A stretch of DNA of 64,000 nucleotides from Furcasterigmium furcatum (GCA_001599815.1 BCIA01000008.1:1-64000), one strand, 5' to 3'; shown: positions 44,759-56,791, counted from the stretch's first letter. Program-made: numbers and translations. Notes: generated by a model from the letters alone, not told the origin.

Positions 44759-46708
44759 ATGGTGAAATTCGCCTTCGCGTTGCTGCTCCTCGCCCGGCTC
44801 TCGCTATGCCGCCGCCCAAACATCCTCTTCATCCTCACAGATGATCAGGACCTACATATGGAAAGCGTCCAGCACATGCCATATCTCTCGGTGAGCAGTC
44901 TGTCGATCCACCCCCACGACGGCCAGAAACTCATACGCGCCCCAATTCCAGGAGTTCATCGTCAACGAGGGGGCCAGCTACAACCAACACTACTGCACTG
45001 TTGCGCTCTGCTGTCCTTCCCGGGCGACACTATGGACTGGCCGAGCGGCACACAATCACAACGTGACGAATGTCGCACCCCCTCACGGAGGCTATCCGAA
45101 GGTGGTTGAACAGGGGATCAACGACGACAACCTTTTCGTCTGGATGCAGGAAGCTGGCTACAATACATATTATGCGGGGAAGCTTTGGAACTTCCACACG
45201 GTCGACAACTACGACAGGCCATACGCACAGGGATTCAATGCATCAGACTTCCTCCTCGATCCGTACACCTACCAGTACTGGAACGCCAAAATTACGCACG
45301 ACGGCGGAGAGCCGGAGAGCTACGCAGATCAGTATTCGACAGATGTCATTTCAGAGAAAGCGCTGTCCTGGCTCGAGGGTGCTTTGGGGGAAGATAATCC
45401 ATTCTTCCTCACCGTTGCCCCCATCGCGCCGCACTCCAACTGGGTCATCGACGTGGAGCGAGATCTCTCCTACCTCGAGGAACCCAAGTCTGCGCCGAGA
45501 CACCAGCACCTGTTCGCTGACTATTTGATCCCTCGCGAGTCCAGCTTCAACAATGGCATTGACGGGGCGGTGAGCTGGGTCAAGGACCTTCCACCGTTGA
45601 ACGAGTCGGTCGTCGAGTACAACGACCACTACCAGAGACAGCGCCTCCGTGCCCTGCAGTCAGTTGACGAGATGGTATCCAAGCTCGTCGGTCGACTCGA
45701 TCGTGCGGGCGAGCTGGACAATACATACATATTCTACACGACTGACAATGGGTACCATATTTCGCAACACCGCATGAACCCCGGCAAAGAATGCGGCTAT
45801 GGTAGGTTGCAAGGCCCTTGCTGCCGGGATTCCACTAAATGGCTGCTAGATACCGATGTTCATATTCCTTTCTTCGTGCGCGGGCCAGGGATTCCTCGCG
45901 GGCAGGCAGTCAACACGGTGACCACGCACACGGATGTGGCAGCAACCGTGCTGAACATCGCCGGCTTGACCAGGGAGCTCGACGGAGTGGCGCTTCCATT
46001 GGGAATTTCAAATTTCGATGCGGATAGGCACGAGCACGCAGCGATCGAGTACTGGGGCCATGTGAGTCGTGAAGAGCTGCAAGATTTCATCCGCATTTAC
46101 TGACGGACCCAGGCTGTCCCCGAAGGACTCTACGGCATGCGGAGCGATCGGAACCGAGAGGCTGGGGTTTTCCACAACTACTACCCGAACAACACTTTCA
46201 AGGGCATACGAATCGTGTCTGAAGAGTACAGTCTCTACTACTCCGTCTGGTGCACCAATGAGACAGAGTTCTTTGACCTTCTGGTGCGTTCGCCCCCATG
46301 TTTTGAAGTTGCGAAAGCTGACTCGAAGAGGCCGATCCGCATCAAACCAAGAACCTCGTCGCTGTGGACGATGCAAGCTCTCCCTACACGCTTGCTGGTC
46401 GTCTTCTGGGAGATGTTCTGACCCGTCTGAATGCCCTGGTGATGGTGCTGAAGACGTGCAGCGGAAGATCCTGCACTCAGCCATGGGAAAGCCTCCATAC
46501 CGATGGAAGCATCCGAACCTTGAAGCAAGCGCTGAATCCAAGGTTCGACAGCTTCTACCGCGACCAGCCACAGATGTGGTTCTCGGATTGTCCGGAAGCA
46601 TACATCGCAGAGATGGAGAGCCGGGAACCCGTCAGCATGCACCCTGGCGAGCTTCATGTACAAGACACGTCCTTCCACTGGGGCAAACATTGGCAGCACT
46701 TTACGTAG
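44759..46708 (+). CDS. arylsulfatase-type sulfatase
   Basis: Five exons (44759-44890, 44952-45801, 45850-46061, 46113-46283, 46331-46708) give 580 residues. Signal peptide MVKFAFALLLLARLSLC, then PNILFILTDDQDLHME with the metal aspartates, and ALCCPSRATLWTGR containing the C-x-P-S-R motif whose first cysteine is converted to formylglycine. Also YYAGKLWN, VAPIAPHSNW and YTTDNGYHISQHR, matching the family's metal and sulfate ligands. The 48-nt intron 45802-45849 leaves the frame open if ret ained, but splicing restores ECGYDTDVHIPFF. It is a secreted hydrolase of sulfate esters, phenolic or carbohydrate. Confidence 0.88.
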
Positions 46709-47517
46709 CACGTAGCGACGGATGAAAGGAGAAGGGTCTCGTGGCTTCTTGGTACTATTCGTGGCTAGCAGCGCTCTTCATGAAGAGCTCAGCGGTGAGA
46801 ACAAGCATGTGCAGTTGAAGACCCCGAACACTCGGACGGGTGGTAGCCCCTCGTCGGCAGACATTCGGCTCGCGGGCAAAAAGTTTTCACTGTCGGCCGA
46901 GAAGATGAGCTGACGACCGGCGCCACCAACGGGCAACACCCCCACGATGCCGCCCATAGCGACGAGCCTGCAGGGTTTTATTCTTCCACACTCCTGGGAA
47001 TAGAAAGAACCACATTTCTAGAAGAATGTACCCAGGTGCGATCGGCTGCAGCGGGATGCTGCGTCCAGGCGCTGCATCCGGTTTTGCCGACACACATGCC
47101 CCGACCGCGCGATCTCGGAGATGATCTGATAAGATGGGCGCCTGTGCCGTCCCACGCGGACCCATCGGGCGACATGCAGCAGAGTCCTGTGATGGCGCCC
47201 ATTGCGGCCTAGGGCGCGCCGGCCCAGCCCTTAGTCCAGGACCATGCCCGGTGCGTGCCGCGTTTTGCGCTATTTCCCTCCTTGTATCTGTGACCTCGCC
47301 GTCTCTTGACCTGGCTGTGGCTGTGGGGACGTCGGGCGGCATTCGAGTGCGACGGGGAGCTTTTATGTAAACGTTGTCGCCGAATGCTGGGTTCTAGGCC
47401 TCCTCATTTCCCTTCCGAGGCGACAGAGTGCATGTTCAAATACCCCGGCACCTCGAAACGCAGCACCTTCATTCAGCCTCGAGCCCGAGCCATCAACAGC
47501 GTGCGTGCCCCGGCAAG
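46709..47517. other. intergenic region upstream of the siderophore transporter
   Basis: Non-coding apart from the GATA-factor site listed separately at 47124-47132; a short ORF with frameshifted neighbours shows no family motif. Confidence 0.4.
47124..47132 (+). promoter_or_regulatory. iron-GATA-factor site ATCTGATAA
   Basis: An exact match to the SreA-type consensus ATCWGATAA, about 390 bp upstream of the siderophore transporter start, the expected place for iron repression of siderophore uptake genes. Confidence 0.6.
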
Positions 47518-49386
47518 ATGGACGGCGTGTCAAAAATCCCGATTTCCGCATCGCGACGCTCGCAGGAGCTTGTCGACGAGAAGGCCCAGCAACACCAGGC
47601 ACAGCCCGACGACGCGCCGACAAAGGAAATCTCGACGGACCCGGAGGGCTTCTCCGAAAATGCACAGACGGGCGTCCAGAAGGTCGAGGCCGTGGCCATG
47701 GTCTGGACAAAGTTCCACCTGTTCGGGTCGTACGCTTTGTGAGTCGATCACGCCGCGGACATGCCCTGTTCCTCGCTGACTCTCCGCAGGATCTGGCTCG
47801 TCTACGTTATCATCTCGCTCCAGGAGGTCGTCGTGCGCGCTCTGACGCCCTTCGTGACGAGCTCCTTCGGGAGCCACTCCCTCACCGCGACCATGATGGT
47901 CGTGTCGAGTATCATCGGCGGGCTGGCCAAGCTGCCTCTGGCCAAAATCCTCGATACGTGGGGACGACCGCAGGGTTTGACGCTGATGCTGTTCTTCTGG
48001 GTCATCGGCATCATCATGATGGCCGCCTGCCGGGATGTAACGACCTATGCGGCAGCACAGGTGTTTTCCGTCGTTGGGTCAGTCCTGCAGCCCTCCCTTG
48101 AGTGTGCCTAGTCTAACATGTTCCGCAGAGCCCAGGGAGTCAGCTACTGCTTGACCGTGTTCATCTCCGACACGACGTCCCTCAAGAACCGTAGTTTGAT
48201 GCTGTCGTTCGCCACGTCGCCCTTCATCTTCACCACGTGGGCCGGCGGTCCCATCTCGGAGCGGGTGCTGGCCGGCCCCGGATGGCGGTGGGGATTCGGC
48301 ATCTGGACCATCGTGACGCCCGTGGTCGTCCTGCCGCTGTGCATGGTATTCTTCTGGAACCAGCGCAAGGCGCAGAAGATGGGTTTGCTGGAGAGCGCGT
48401 GGTCGGTGCGGGACTTCTCGTTCAAGAGCATCTGGAACTACATGATCGAGGTCGACCTGCCGGGCATCCTCATCCTCGCGGCCGGCATGACTCTCTTCCT
48501 GCTGCCGATGAACATCTACTCGCGGCAGCCGGAGGGGTGGCGCAGCCCGATGATCATCTCCATGACGGTGGTCGGCGGGCTTCTGATCCTGGGCTTCGTG
48601 GCGTACGAGCGCTGGCTCGCGCCCAAGACGTTCATCCCGTACCGCCTTCTGATGGACAGGACCGTCTTCTTCGGCGGGCTCTCGCTCACGTTTGTTTTCT
48701 TCAACTCGGCCGTGTGGGGATCGTTCTTCATCTCCATGCTCCTCCTCGTCTGGAACACGGGCATCGAGCAGGCCACGTACATCAGCAACATCTACCGCAC
48801 GGGCTCGTGCTTCTTCGCCATCATCATCGGCCTCGGCATCAGGTGGACGGGACGCTTCAAGCCCTTCGCGCTGTACTTCCTGGTGCCGCTCATGATGCTG
48901 GGGGTCGGCCTCATGATCCACTTCCGCCAGCCCGAGCAGGACATCGGGTTCGTCGTCATGACGCAGATCTTCGTCGCCTTCGCCGGCGGGCCCATCGTCA
49001 TCTGCGCCGAGATGGCCATGATGGCCCCCGTCGACCACCAGCACATCGCCGTCATCATCGCCATCCTCGACCTCTTCGGCAGCATCGGCACCGCCGTCGG
49101 CTCGACCGTCTCGGCGGCCATCTGGACCGGCACGTTCCGCCAGGCCATCGAGCGCCACGTGCCGGACACCGTCAACGTCGACCTCGTGTACAACAACATC
49201 TACTCCCAGCTGGCGTACCGCCCGGGAACCGAGGAGCGCCTGGGCATCGCCCGGGCCTACGGGGACTCGCAGCGCATCATGCTCATCGCGAGCGTGTCGC
49301 TGCTTGCGGGCGCGCTGGTGTGCGTGGCTCTTTGGAGGGACATCAACCTGAAGAACATCAAGCAGACGCGCGGAAATGTCATCTAG
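47518..49386 (+). CDS. siderophore-iron MFS transporter (MirB/Sit-like)
   Basis: Exons 47518-47738, 47790-48077 and 48129-49386 give 588 residues with about 14 membrane spans. The N-terminal KVEAVAMVWTKFHLFGSYAL leading into IWLVYVIISLQEV, LAKILDTWGRPQGL (motif A) and GVSYCLTVFISDTTSLKNRS are hallmarks of the fungal siderophore:proton symporter family. It imports ferric siderophores across the plasma membrane. The upstream ATCTGATAA site fits repression by an SreA-type GATA factor in iron-replete cells. Two CFEM genes follow on the same strand. Confidence 0.9.
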
Positions 49387-49853
49387 GCGTGAGCGAGGCT
49401 CCGAAAGACGTGTACCATTACTAGAAAAGTCAACTTGTTTCTGCCTTACTCAGCGTCCCTTTGTGCCAGCTTCGTAAAAGTGACTGACGAGACTTGGGCG
49501 CCTCGGCTCACCTCGGAGCTCGGCGCAGAGGGGGCCCGGGGTCAACGGGTGGGTTGGTAGCATCGCTTGACCTGGTCAAGCCACTCAATTTGGTCCCGCC
49601 CCACGCCGAGCAAGGTACTGTGTACTTGGACAACCACCAATGCATGGGCCGTCGGTCCTGCGTCTGCCACTAGACCAAGTCGGACAGGTCGAGGCAGCTC
49701 TAGCCGGGAGCCAGCTCACATGTCGGTCCATCAATAAAGCGTGCATTGCATCCTCGGGCCCCCACCAGGAACTGGCGAGGACATCCTACCTGATCTCACT
49801 CTTGATCTTCTCTCATCGCTCGTTACTCTCCAACTGCCCCTCGCGTCGCAAAC
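49387..49853. other. intergenic region
   Basis: Spacer between the siderophore transporter and the first CFEM gene; no gene or repeat and no exact ATCWGATAA seen. Confidence 0.35.
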
Positions 49854-50410
49854 ATGAAGTTCTCTGCCCTGATCCTCCCCGCCGCCGCCGCGCTGGTTGC
49901 TGCCCAGCGCCTGTCGGAGGCGCTGCCAGAATGCGCCGTCGAGTGTCTCGAGAACGGCGTCGAGAACGCCACCGACTGCGCTCTGGACGACGGCGACTGC
50001 ATCTGCGAGGTCGACAACTACCGCAACACGTACGACGCCAGCCAGGCCTGCGTGCTTCAGGCGTGCGGCGCGGCCAGATCCCTGGGTTTGTCTCTGTGTT
50101 TCCTTCATCGCCGCAGCACCGCTAATTCGTCTCAGATGAGGTCCTCCCAGCCGCCGCCCAGTTCTGCAACGAGGTCACTGGCGGCGCCGTCGCTCCCCCC
50201 GTCGATGATTCGGCTTCGCCCACGACGACTCCCGCCACGAGCCCCTCGGCAAGCGACGCTCCCTCTCCCACCTCCGCCCCCAACGCGACAAACACGGAGA
50301 CTGAGACCGAGGAGAGCGAAGCCGCCGAGTCGGAGGAGCCCAACGCTGCTGGCGTCGCCGGACCTGTCGGCGTAGTGGCGCTGGTCCTGGGCATGTTCGC
50401 CCTGCTGTAA
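49854..50410 (+). CDS. CFEM-domain GPI-anchor-like protein (copy 1)
   Basis: Exons 49854-50085 and 50136-50410 give 168 residues. Signal peptide MKFSALILPAAAALVAAQ; then the eight-cysteine CFEM pattern LPECAVEC ... TDCALDDGDCICEV ... QACVLQACG ... FCNEV, the last cysteine supplied by exon 2. The aspartates before CIC sit where heme-binding CFEM proteins have their axial Asp. A Ser/Thr/Pro stretch and a hydrophobic C-terminus (VGVVALVLGMFALL) suggest a GPI anchor. CFEM proteins serve in heme/iron capture, adhesion or as effectors; the siderophore neighbour favours iron. Confidence 0.88.
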
Positions 50411-51399
50411 AGACTACGAAGGACGGAAGTTTCATCATGTTCGGGCCTGCTAGGATGGCGGCATGGGAATGGCAGAGGCGTGCGTGAGAAGAGAAGGCCG
50501 GGTGTGTAGCGTTCCCGGTGTGCAGCGTTCCCAGTGTTGCTCGCTTGGACGAGAATCAAACGCGAACTCAAGAAACCCTACATACGTAACAATAATCATC
50601 ATCGCGCGTCGAGGCGCAAAAACTGTTGACGCGACCATCCCGCTCTGAGCTTGGCCATGCCCACCTGACCCGACCGCCTGCTTCAGCTCAGGCATGGGGA
50701 GCTTAGCCTGTTTGGTCCGTGAAAATACGAGTCGAAGCGTCCGATGCCGGATGCTAGCAGGAACATCGCCGCAGGTTGGTGCGCCGAGGGGCTACGCGAA
50801 AAGTCGACAGGGGGCGGCCGGTGGGAGCACAGCTGGAGTGGAGCTGGTTGATGCGTTGAAGCGCCCTGAATCCCTGATTATCTGATTGATCTGATAACTC
50901 TAATGCAACAGTAAAATGACTAACCGCGTCACCACCCCAAGAACGCCCATTGACCACTCACGTGGGTTCCGCTAGTCAACCACCAACGCCACCAACGACC
51001 GGGAGCATCAGACTATGTGCGTTCGTAACGCCACTCAACCCACACTTGCGCGGTTTTACCTGCTCAGGCCAGGGTCGACAACTCGGAGATGCTCAGGAGT
51101 CGGCACATCGTACATACGGTGCGCGCGGGAGGCGCGGATCTGGACCGGGCTTATTTCGCCCGCAGGTCGGATCATATCCACTACTGCCAGGGAAGAATTA
51201 GGTAGCTCCAGGGGAAAGGAGCGCTGAGATTGGGGAGCGGCACAGTCGGGCGGAGAGTCAGACGCAGTATTAAAGGTCTTAAATGCCTCAGCGCGCTGCA
51301 CCGTGGATCATCGTCTCCTCCCACGCACAGCTGCTCCTCTCGTCGAACACTCACCAAAGGCCCGTCACTCGTTTTTGATCCCAAAACCAAACCGACACC
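50411..51399. other. intergenic region between the two CFEM genes
   Basis: About 1 kb of non-coding sequence carrying the paired GATA-factor sites listed separately; otherwise nothing recognised. Confidence 0.4.
50878..50897. promoter_or_regulatory. paired iron-GATA-factor sites upstream of CFEM copy 2
   Basis: TTATCTGAT at 50878-50886 (reverse of ATCAGATAA) and ATCTGATAA at 50889-50897 are two exact, oppositely oriented SreA-type sites separated by two bases, about 500 bp before the next start codon. The architecture copies the pair at 14947-14965. Confidence 0.65.
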
Positions 51400-52293
51400 A
51401 TGAAGTCCATTGCTTCCGTCCCGCTGGCCGTTGCCGCCGGCCTGCTCTCCCTGGCGTCCGTCGCCTCGGGCCAGTCGTTCTGCGCTGTGAGTCCTGCCAG
51501 ATGAGTCCCGGGGCTCATTCATCGCGCTGCATTGTCACGAACTATACTGACTTGTCTCACTCCCGCAGATCACCTGCTTCCAGAATGTCATCACTGAGCA
51601 CCCGCCCCTGGACTGCACCGAGGACAACATGTACCTGTGCTTCTGCACCATCCAGCCTCTGCAGAACTACTTCCTCGAGTGCGTCTATGAGGACTGTGCC
51701 GATGAGGCCGAGGCCGCCGTTGGCTTCGGTGTGAACCTGTGCTCTGGTATGTTTGGACCACAGTATGGCTTCATGGGTTCATCCCGCTAACGTCTTCTCA
51801 GAGCTCGGCGCGCCCATCACCGTCCCTCCCCGCCCTGCGGTAAGTCTTCTCATCGTCTTTCCTCCGAGACTAGTTGTACTGACGTGAAGCATAGACTACC
51901 ACCACCACCAGCGAGACTGAGCCGACTCCCGATCCCGTCACCACCACCACTACCGATGAGCCCGCTGCTCCGGAGCCCACAACCGCCACCACCGAGGGAC
52001 CCTCTGAGCCCGAGCCCACTCCTTCTGCCGCCGAGTCCTCCGCTGAGGGCCCTGCCGCCCCCGAGGAGTCTGCCTCTGAGTCGGCTTACCCCGTTCCGTC
52101 TGCCTCGGATCTTCCCGCCGGCAACTCCACTGTCCCCCCCGTCTCTGAGCCCTCCCACGAGGCCAGCATGGTAAGTCTGCGATTGTGTTGCCATCAAATC
52201 ATCATATCTGACTCTCTCTAGGCCAACGCCATGGGTGTCACTTCCGGCCTTGTTATGGCCGCCGGAGTGGCCGCTGCTGCCCTCCTCCTCTAA
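51400..52293 (+). CDS. CFEM-domain GPI-anchor-like protein (copy 2)
   Basis: Five exons (51400-51486, 51569-51746, 51802-51839, 51895-52170, 52222-52293) give 216 residues. Signal peptide MKSIASVPLAVAAGLLSLAS; eight CFEM cysteines in FCAITCFQN, LDCTEDN, YLCFCTI, LECVYEDC and NLCSE; then a Thr/Pro/Glu/Ser-rich stalk; then a C-terminal tail (VMAAGVAAAALLL) fitting a GPI signal. It is diverged from copy 1 and has more introns, so an old duplication or independent recruitment. Expected location is the cell wall or membrane surface. Confidence 0.88.
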
Positions 52294-53206
52294 GCTCGCG
52301 GAGTATTGAGATTGGTATGCCGTCAAGGAGGCTTTAATTGAGTGACGAGGCCTGGCAGCTACCGAATTCCCCGCGATTACTTTCCATGATGTCGCCACGG
52401 TCAAACTTGGACGATGGAGGGATTTGCGAAATAAGTTCGCTTCTTCGGAGGTGTTAATACAGTAGTGTAATATCATAAGCCGTCACTGGGTTGTGCACAT
52501 AGTCGATCGAACTGCTGCCAATGTTAAATTTCTCTGAGCCAGTAGCTAACAGACATCCTCGGGGGCAGGAGGATCTTAAGCCTTACGATTCGCTTGTCTC
52601 GGCCCTCCTCTCTCCAAACTTCGCAGAGACCACCTAGCTAGGCCAAAACATGGTGCTTCCGGACTCCGAGTTTGTTCGCGATCTTGGCGCCCCCTACCTT
52701 CGATAATAATCCGACTGCATAGCTAGCCATTCAGCTTTTCCACTGGGCACTTTAAACCGGTTCCCTGGTTCGGTTGTGTGCTTCGGGCATGAAGTCACCA
52801 CGAGACTTTCGCAGGCCTCCATGAGGAATGTCCAGCAACCGCCCTTGGATGTTTCCAGCGTATTGGCCGGCCTAGACGGCCGATAGTAGACCAAAATGTA
52901 TCCAATTGATGGATCGGGCATCTGGTTCAAGGTGACAGAGCCGGTGAGTCCGCATAGGATGCGAAAGAGTGAGTCTGGCCCAACTCGACCTCAGTTATCA
53001 TCCGGTTGAAGGTGCCGATGAGGGGGTGCGCCAGCGAGTGATGCTGTACCGACGTACCAGGCTTGTTCGGCTACAGGGGGAAATGGAACGGCTTGTCGTT
53101 GCCTCTTGCGTCGGCATATCCGCCAGGTCCCGGTATGGTGAAGTCCTCCACTCGATGCGGTGCCCAGAACACCGCCTCTCACAGGACGGGCCCGACGTGA
53201 ACAGGC
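52294..53206. other. 0.9-kb region without confident genes
   Basis: A 75-residue minus-strand frame (52921-52694) looks protein-like (GYILVYYRPSRPANTLETSK) but is isolated; it may be a relic. Nothing else recognised. Confidence 0.3.
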
Positions 53207-55405
53207 TCAACCCATCGCGATGCATGTCTGAAGCGGTTGGCGCTGGCGCTGCGCCTCCCTCAGCAAGTCGATCCAGGTTCCCTTCTGGCCGCGCGACCTG
53301 CGCTTCTCGCTCCACAGCTGCTCGGACAGCGCAAGCGAGTTGAGCCAGGTAGACATGCCCGTTCGCTTCGTCGCTCTCTTGTACCATCCGGCAAAGGATC
53401 TCTGGACCTGGGGATCCTCAGCCTCGCAGGATGCGATGAAGGATGCCCAGAGGACGCCCACGCAACCCGACATCTCGGGAGACTCCGAGTCGCCAGCCTC
53501 GATGCGGAGCAGGCAGTCCCGGACCTTGACAACTTTGTCCTGCAGCCACAGGGCTTCGACGTCGTAGATCCTTCGGTAGAGGTAGATCTGCATCGCGTGC
53601 CGGATCGCATCGAGAACGTTTTCCCATGCCGACGCGCCGCCGGTGGCAGCCCCCCGACCGGCACCAGAACTACGGGAATCCCGCGGTGTTGGCAGGTCCG
53701 GTTCCAGGACGTGCTTGTTGATGCAGCCCTCGAGGATCTTCGCCCGCCGGAGGAACTCCTGCAGGTGCTGCGTGTCGGAGGAGCCCCCCTGCTCGACGGC
53801 ATCTTTCTGCTTGCCCAGCAGCACGACGCGCAGCATGAGGACGATCCAGTGCTCCGGGATGCCCGAGACCTTGGCGCACAAGGCGTCTGGCCAGAGCCCC
53901 AGGACGACGTCTTCCAGGCTGCCCTCGTCGTCCCCCATGTTGAGCGTTCTCGAGACCTGCTCGTCCAGATTGTGCCAGTCCGGGAAGCGGAACGCCATGC
54001 CGTCCTCGTGGTAGGGCACGACGCTGACGGACTTGATGTCGTTGCACACGCGGCGGCGGTGCTTCGGGTCCATGCCGCGCATGCACGTGCTCTTGTACAG
54101 CAGCCGCTCGAAGGCGTAGCAGTGGTGAAGCAGCCGCACCTTGCGGGACCTCTTGCGACCGAGGCCCTTGAGCTTGATGAACTTTTCGGTTTCGAGAAAG
54201 TAGTACTCCTCCGTGACCGGGTCGCCGCCGAGCGTGGAGATGAGGACCGCGATTTGGAGGGCCATCAGGACCGACTACTTGTACTTCTTGGGGGTGTCGT
54301 AGGCTCCCTGGAGCATCATGCGGCACTCTTGGTATGCCCGGTGCTTGTGTGCGACACCTGCTCCAGCCAGGTCTGGGACTGGTGTGCGCCGCCCGTGCTC
54401 AGGGCGCTGACCGCCAGGAGGCCCTGGAAGGTGCTCATGTCGGCATGGTTGATGGGAAGGCCCAGTGTCAGGAGGGCGAGGCAGTTTCTCATGTGTGGGA
54501 GGAAAAGGATGTGCCAGGGACTCTTCTCATGTCGTATCGGGGTCAGGTATGTCACGACAGTCGTCGAGAAGTGCTGCATGAGGAACAGGACGCCTTGCGT
54601 CGGGCCAGTGTTGGCTGCAGGCGTCCACAGCGAAAAGGCAGAAGGCTCTGCAACCCCCTGTCCAAACTCATCTGCCTCTTGAACGGCAGCGTCGAAGTTT
54701 GCGGTGAGAGTGTCCGAGAAATAGTCTGGCACGGATGCTCCTGGTGGGCCAGAGGGCGACTCGGATGCCAATGCAGGAAGATTGAAGTCTGGGCCAAGGT
54801 CAATATCGGGATCTCCCAGTATCTGAGCAAGGCCGTCTATGGGAATATGACCCAGGAAGTCCACTGGAGAGAAGGAGAGGTACCCCAGGCCAGGATCGTC
54901 AAGCGTGCTCTCGGGCGGGCCCGGGCTTCCGCTGGCGTCGACTTGAGGCGCTGCAGTGGCCTGGGAGGAAGCCCTGAAAGCACCAAAGGGGCCATAGCAG
55001 AGGCTGACATCGTCACTCGGAGGCGTCCCCTGACACTTCTCGTCGAGGTCGGCGAGATAAAGCAGCACGTTGGCTGGGACGCTCGAGGCAAGCACCTCAC
55101 TCATCTCGCGTCGGGCGCGCTCGCTGAGGAGCGGCCTCCGGAAACGGGCCCTCCCATCGCCGTCGGTCTCTCCCAGCTCAAACGAGATGGTCTTGCTGTA
55201 GCCTCCGCAGTGCAGTCTGGCCTTGGTGCACTGGCGGCATGGCCGCGACTCGTCACACTTGACCCTCCGACCACGGCACTGCAGCCTCGGCCCCGCGGTC
55301 AGCCATCCGAACGCGGAACTGGAGAGCGGATAGACCAGATGGAGCTCCTACCGTGTCGCATCCACCGAATGACCGGGCCTGGATCTATTCAACAGTGTCT
55401 GACAT
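53207..55405 (-). pseudogene. broken Zn2Cys6 regulator, ACR-2-like (Fungal_trans_2)
   Basis: Exon 1 (55405-55352) and exon 2 (from 55278) join across a 73-nt intron to a perfect zinc cluster GGCDTCRGRRVKC / DESRPCRQC / TKARLHC. The C-terminal 350 residues (YYFLETEKFIKLKGLGRKRS, RKVRLLHHCYAFERLLY) match the acriflavine-sensitivity-control/ACR-2 family. Three defects interrupt it: TAG at 55387-55385, six codons after the only suitably placed ATG; a +2/-1 frameshift near 54352-54358 between WLEQV and AHKHRAYQECRMML; and TAG at 54277-54275 inside the conserved KKYKYKSVLMAL-like segment. One GT..AG pair could skip the last two defects in frame, but at the cost of about 26 conserved residues and with no good branch site. 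Confidence 0.65.
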
Positions 55406-55549
55406 GACCAAAGACGACGTGACCGACATGAAGCAGGACGTCGATCCCGAGTCTCTCATGGCGGTTGAGTTCAACGCCGAAGGCCACCAGCATGAGTTCC
55501 CCGGCACTCGCCGACAGATCAAGAAATTTAATGTCGCCTGCCAGCCGAG

Positions 55550-55837
55550 AAAATAATAACTGGTAGGGTCGCAGTAGAAGTGCTCCACCACCTTGTGGTC
55601 ACGGAGTTTCTCCTCGTCCGAGAAAGCGTCAGAACAGTCGTCACATTCATGGTCGTCTCCACCCCAGTGGCCCAGAGCATCCATGTGCTGGTTTACGGCT
55701 CCCTCGCTCCCAAAATAGCGATCGCAGACGTTGCATTCGAATGGTGGCGGTTCGTGGCCCGTGGCTGTCGTATGCTGCCCGCAAGAATGCCAGCCAGCGG
55801 GAAACTCACGCCAGCCTGGATGTCGGATTGACACCAA
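55550..55837 (-). pseudogene. C2H2 zinc-finger protein relic
   Basis: The frame encodes FECNVCDRYFGSEGAVNQHM and HECDDCSDAFSDEEKLRDH, two recognisable C2H2 fingers of a fungal multi-finger family, then HFYC, where the third finger starts. After that the match fades and no spliced continuation restores the missing histidines. There is no ATG in frame upstream; an ATG at 55920 opens a short frame ending in TAA before the fingers. Most likely a decayed gene fragment. Confidence 0.5.
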
Positions 55838-56791
55838 AGGTCGGCGCCTTAAGGGTCCGCGGGGGCCTTTCTGAACACGTCCTGGCGAGTCATCGACATG
55901 GGCCCATCACTGATCTGCCGTTCCTAGTGGTGAGGGGTGAAGCTAAGCAAATCTCGATTCGCAGTTATCTACACTGCGTACTTACTATCATTGGTTGGCC
56001 GTACGAGCAGGCAAATTATGCTTTGAATGCTTTTTGGTCGCCCACTTCGCCTATGTCGTATCCTGCAAAATCAAGACGTGGTCGAGGTCGTCATATTTCG
56101 TGAAATGTCCTATTCCGCAGCTTCGATGATGGAATAGCTATTATTTGCTTCCTTGCTTGCGGCGCGTTCCGGGGTTTTGGGCCTTGGTAGCGTCTCGTGG
56201 TGCCACACATATCTATACGGCCTCCAGCAGTGGTGAGCAGGTTTCGGCAGCTTGTCTGGATAGTTTCAGTGTCGTGGTACGGTTTATCGGGTTACCCCGC
56301 GTCTCATGATGCACCTGCACTGTCAGCTGACTGGATTGTCACTAATTCCGGGGTATCCTTCATCTACGCAGTGCCGCACACCTCAGATTGACCAGTGTCG
56401 CAGACGATAGCCACAGGGATCTATGTGTAGCGATAGGTTGAAACGACATCGAATACAACTGGGCTCTATTGTGGCCAACTGTCTAGGGAAAACCGTACTT
56501 AGAACGGATGAAAAACCCTACCCAGGTGATGCAATAATACACCCTCGGAAATTTCCTTACGCTACAGGACAGGCGCTACCCAATCCCTTAGAGACCTGCT
56601 TGATCGAGATCTATGCAATGGTCCATTCAACAGGGCGAACGTCTCAGTCCAATCCAGTGAGTGTCGAAATGTCTTAGCCCACATGTCGGGTTCATGCATT
56701 GGTCCATGATGGCCCGGATGTCTTTGGGGATGCTTGTGCACCATACCCAGTGTCTGACATTGCGCTGAGCGAAAATCAGTCACGCTTTCAT
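55838..56791. other. 0.95-kb region of lower GC without confident genes
   Basis: Composition is visibly less GC-rich than the coding blocks. Short frames only, no family resemblance. Confidence 0.3.

Noticed and set aside
48079..49158. 359-residue open frame on the minus strand opposite the siderophore transporter
   Set aside because: Composition is dominated by Asp, Arg, Gly and His from antisense GC-rich codons; the plus strand has clear family motifs and splice sites.
53237..55407. Long plus-strand open frames (481 and 357 residues) opposite the ACR-2-like gene
   Set aside because: No family motif and antisense-type composition; the minus strand carries the zinc cluster and conserved C-terminus, so these are shadows.
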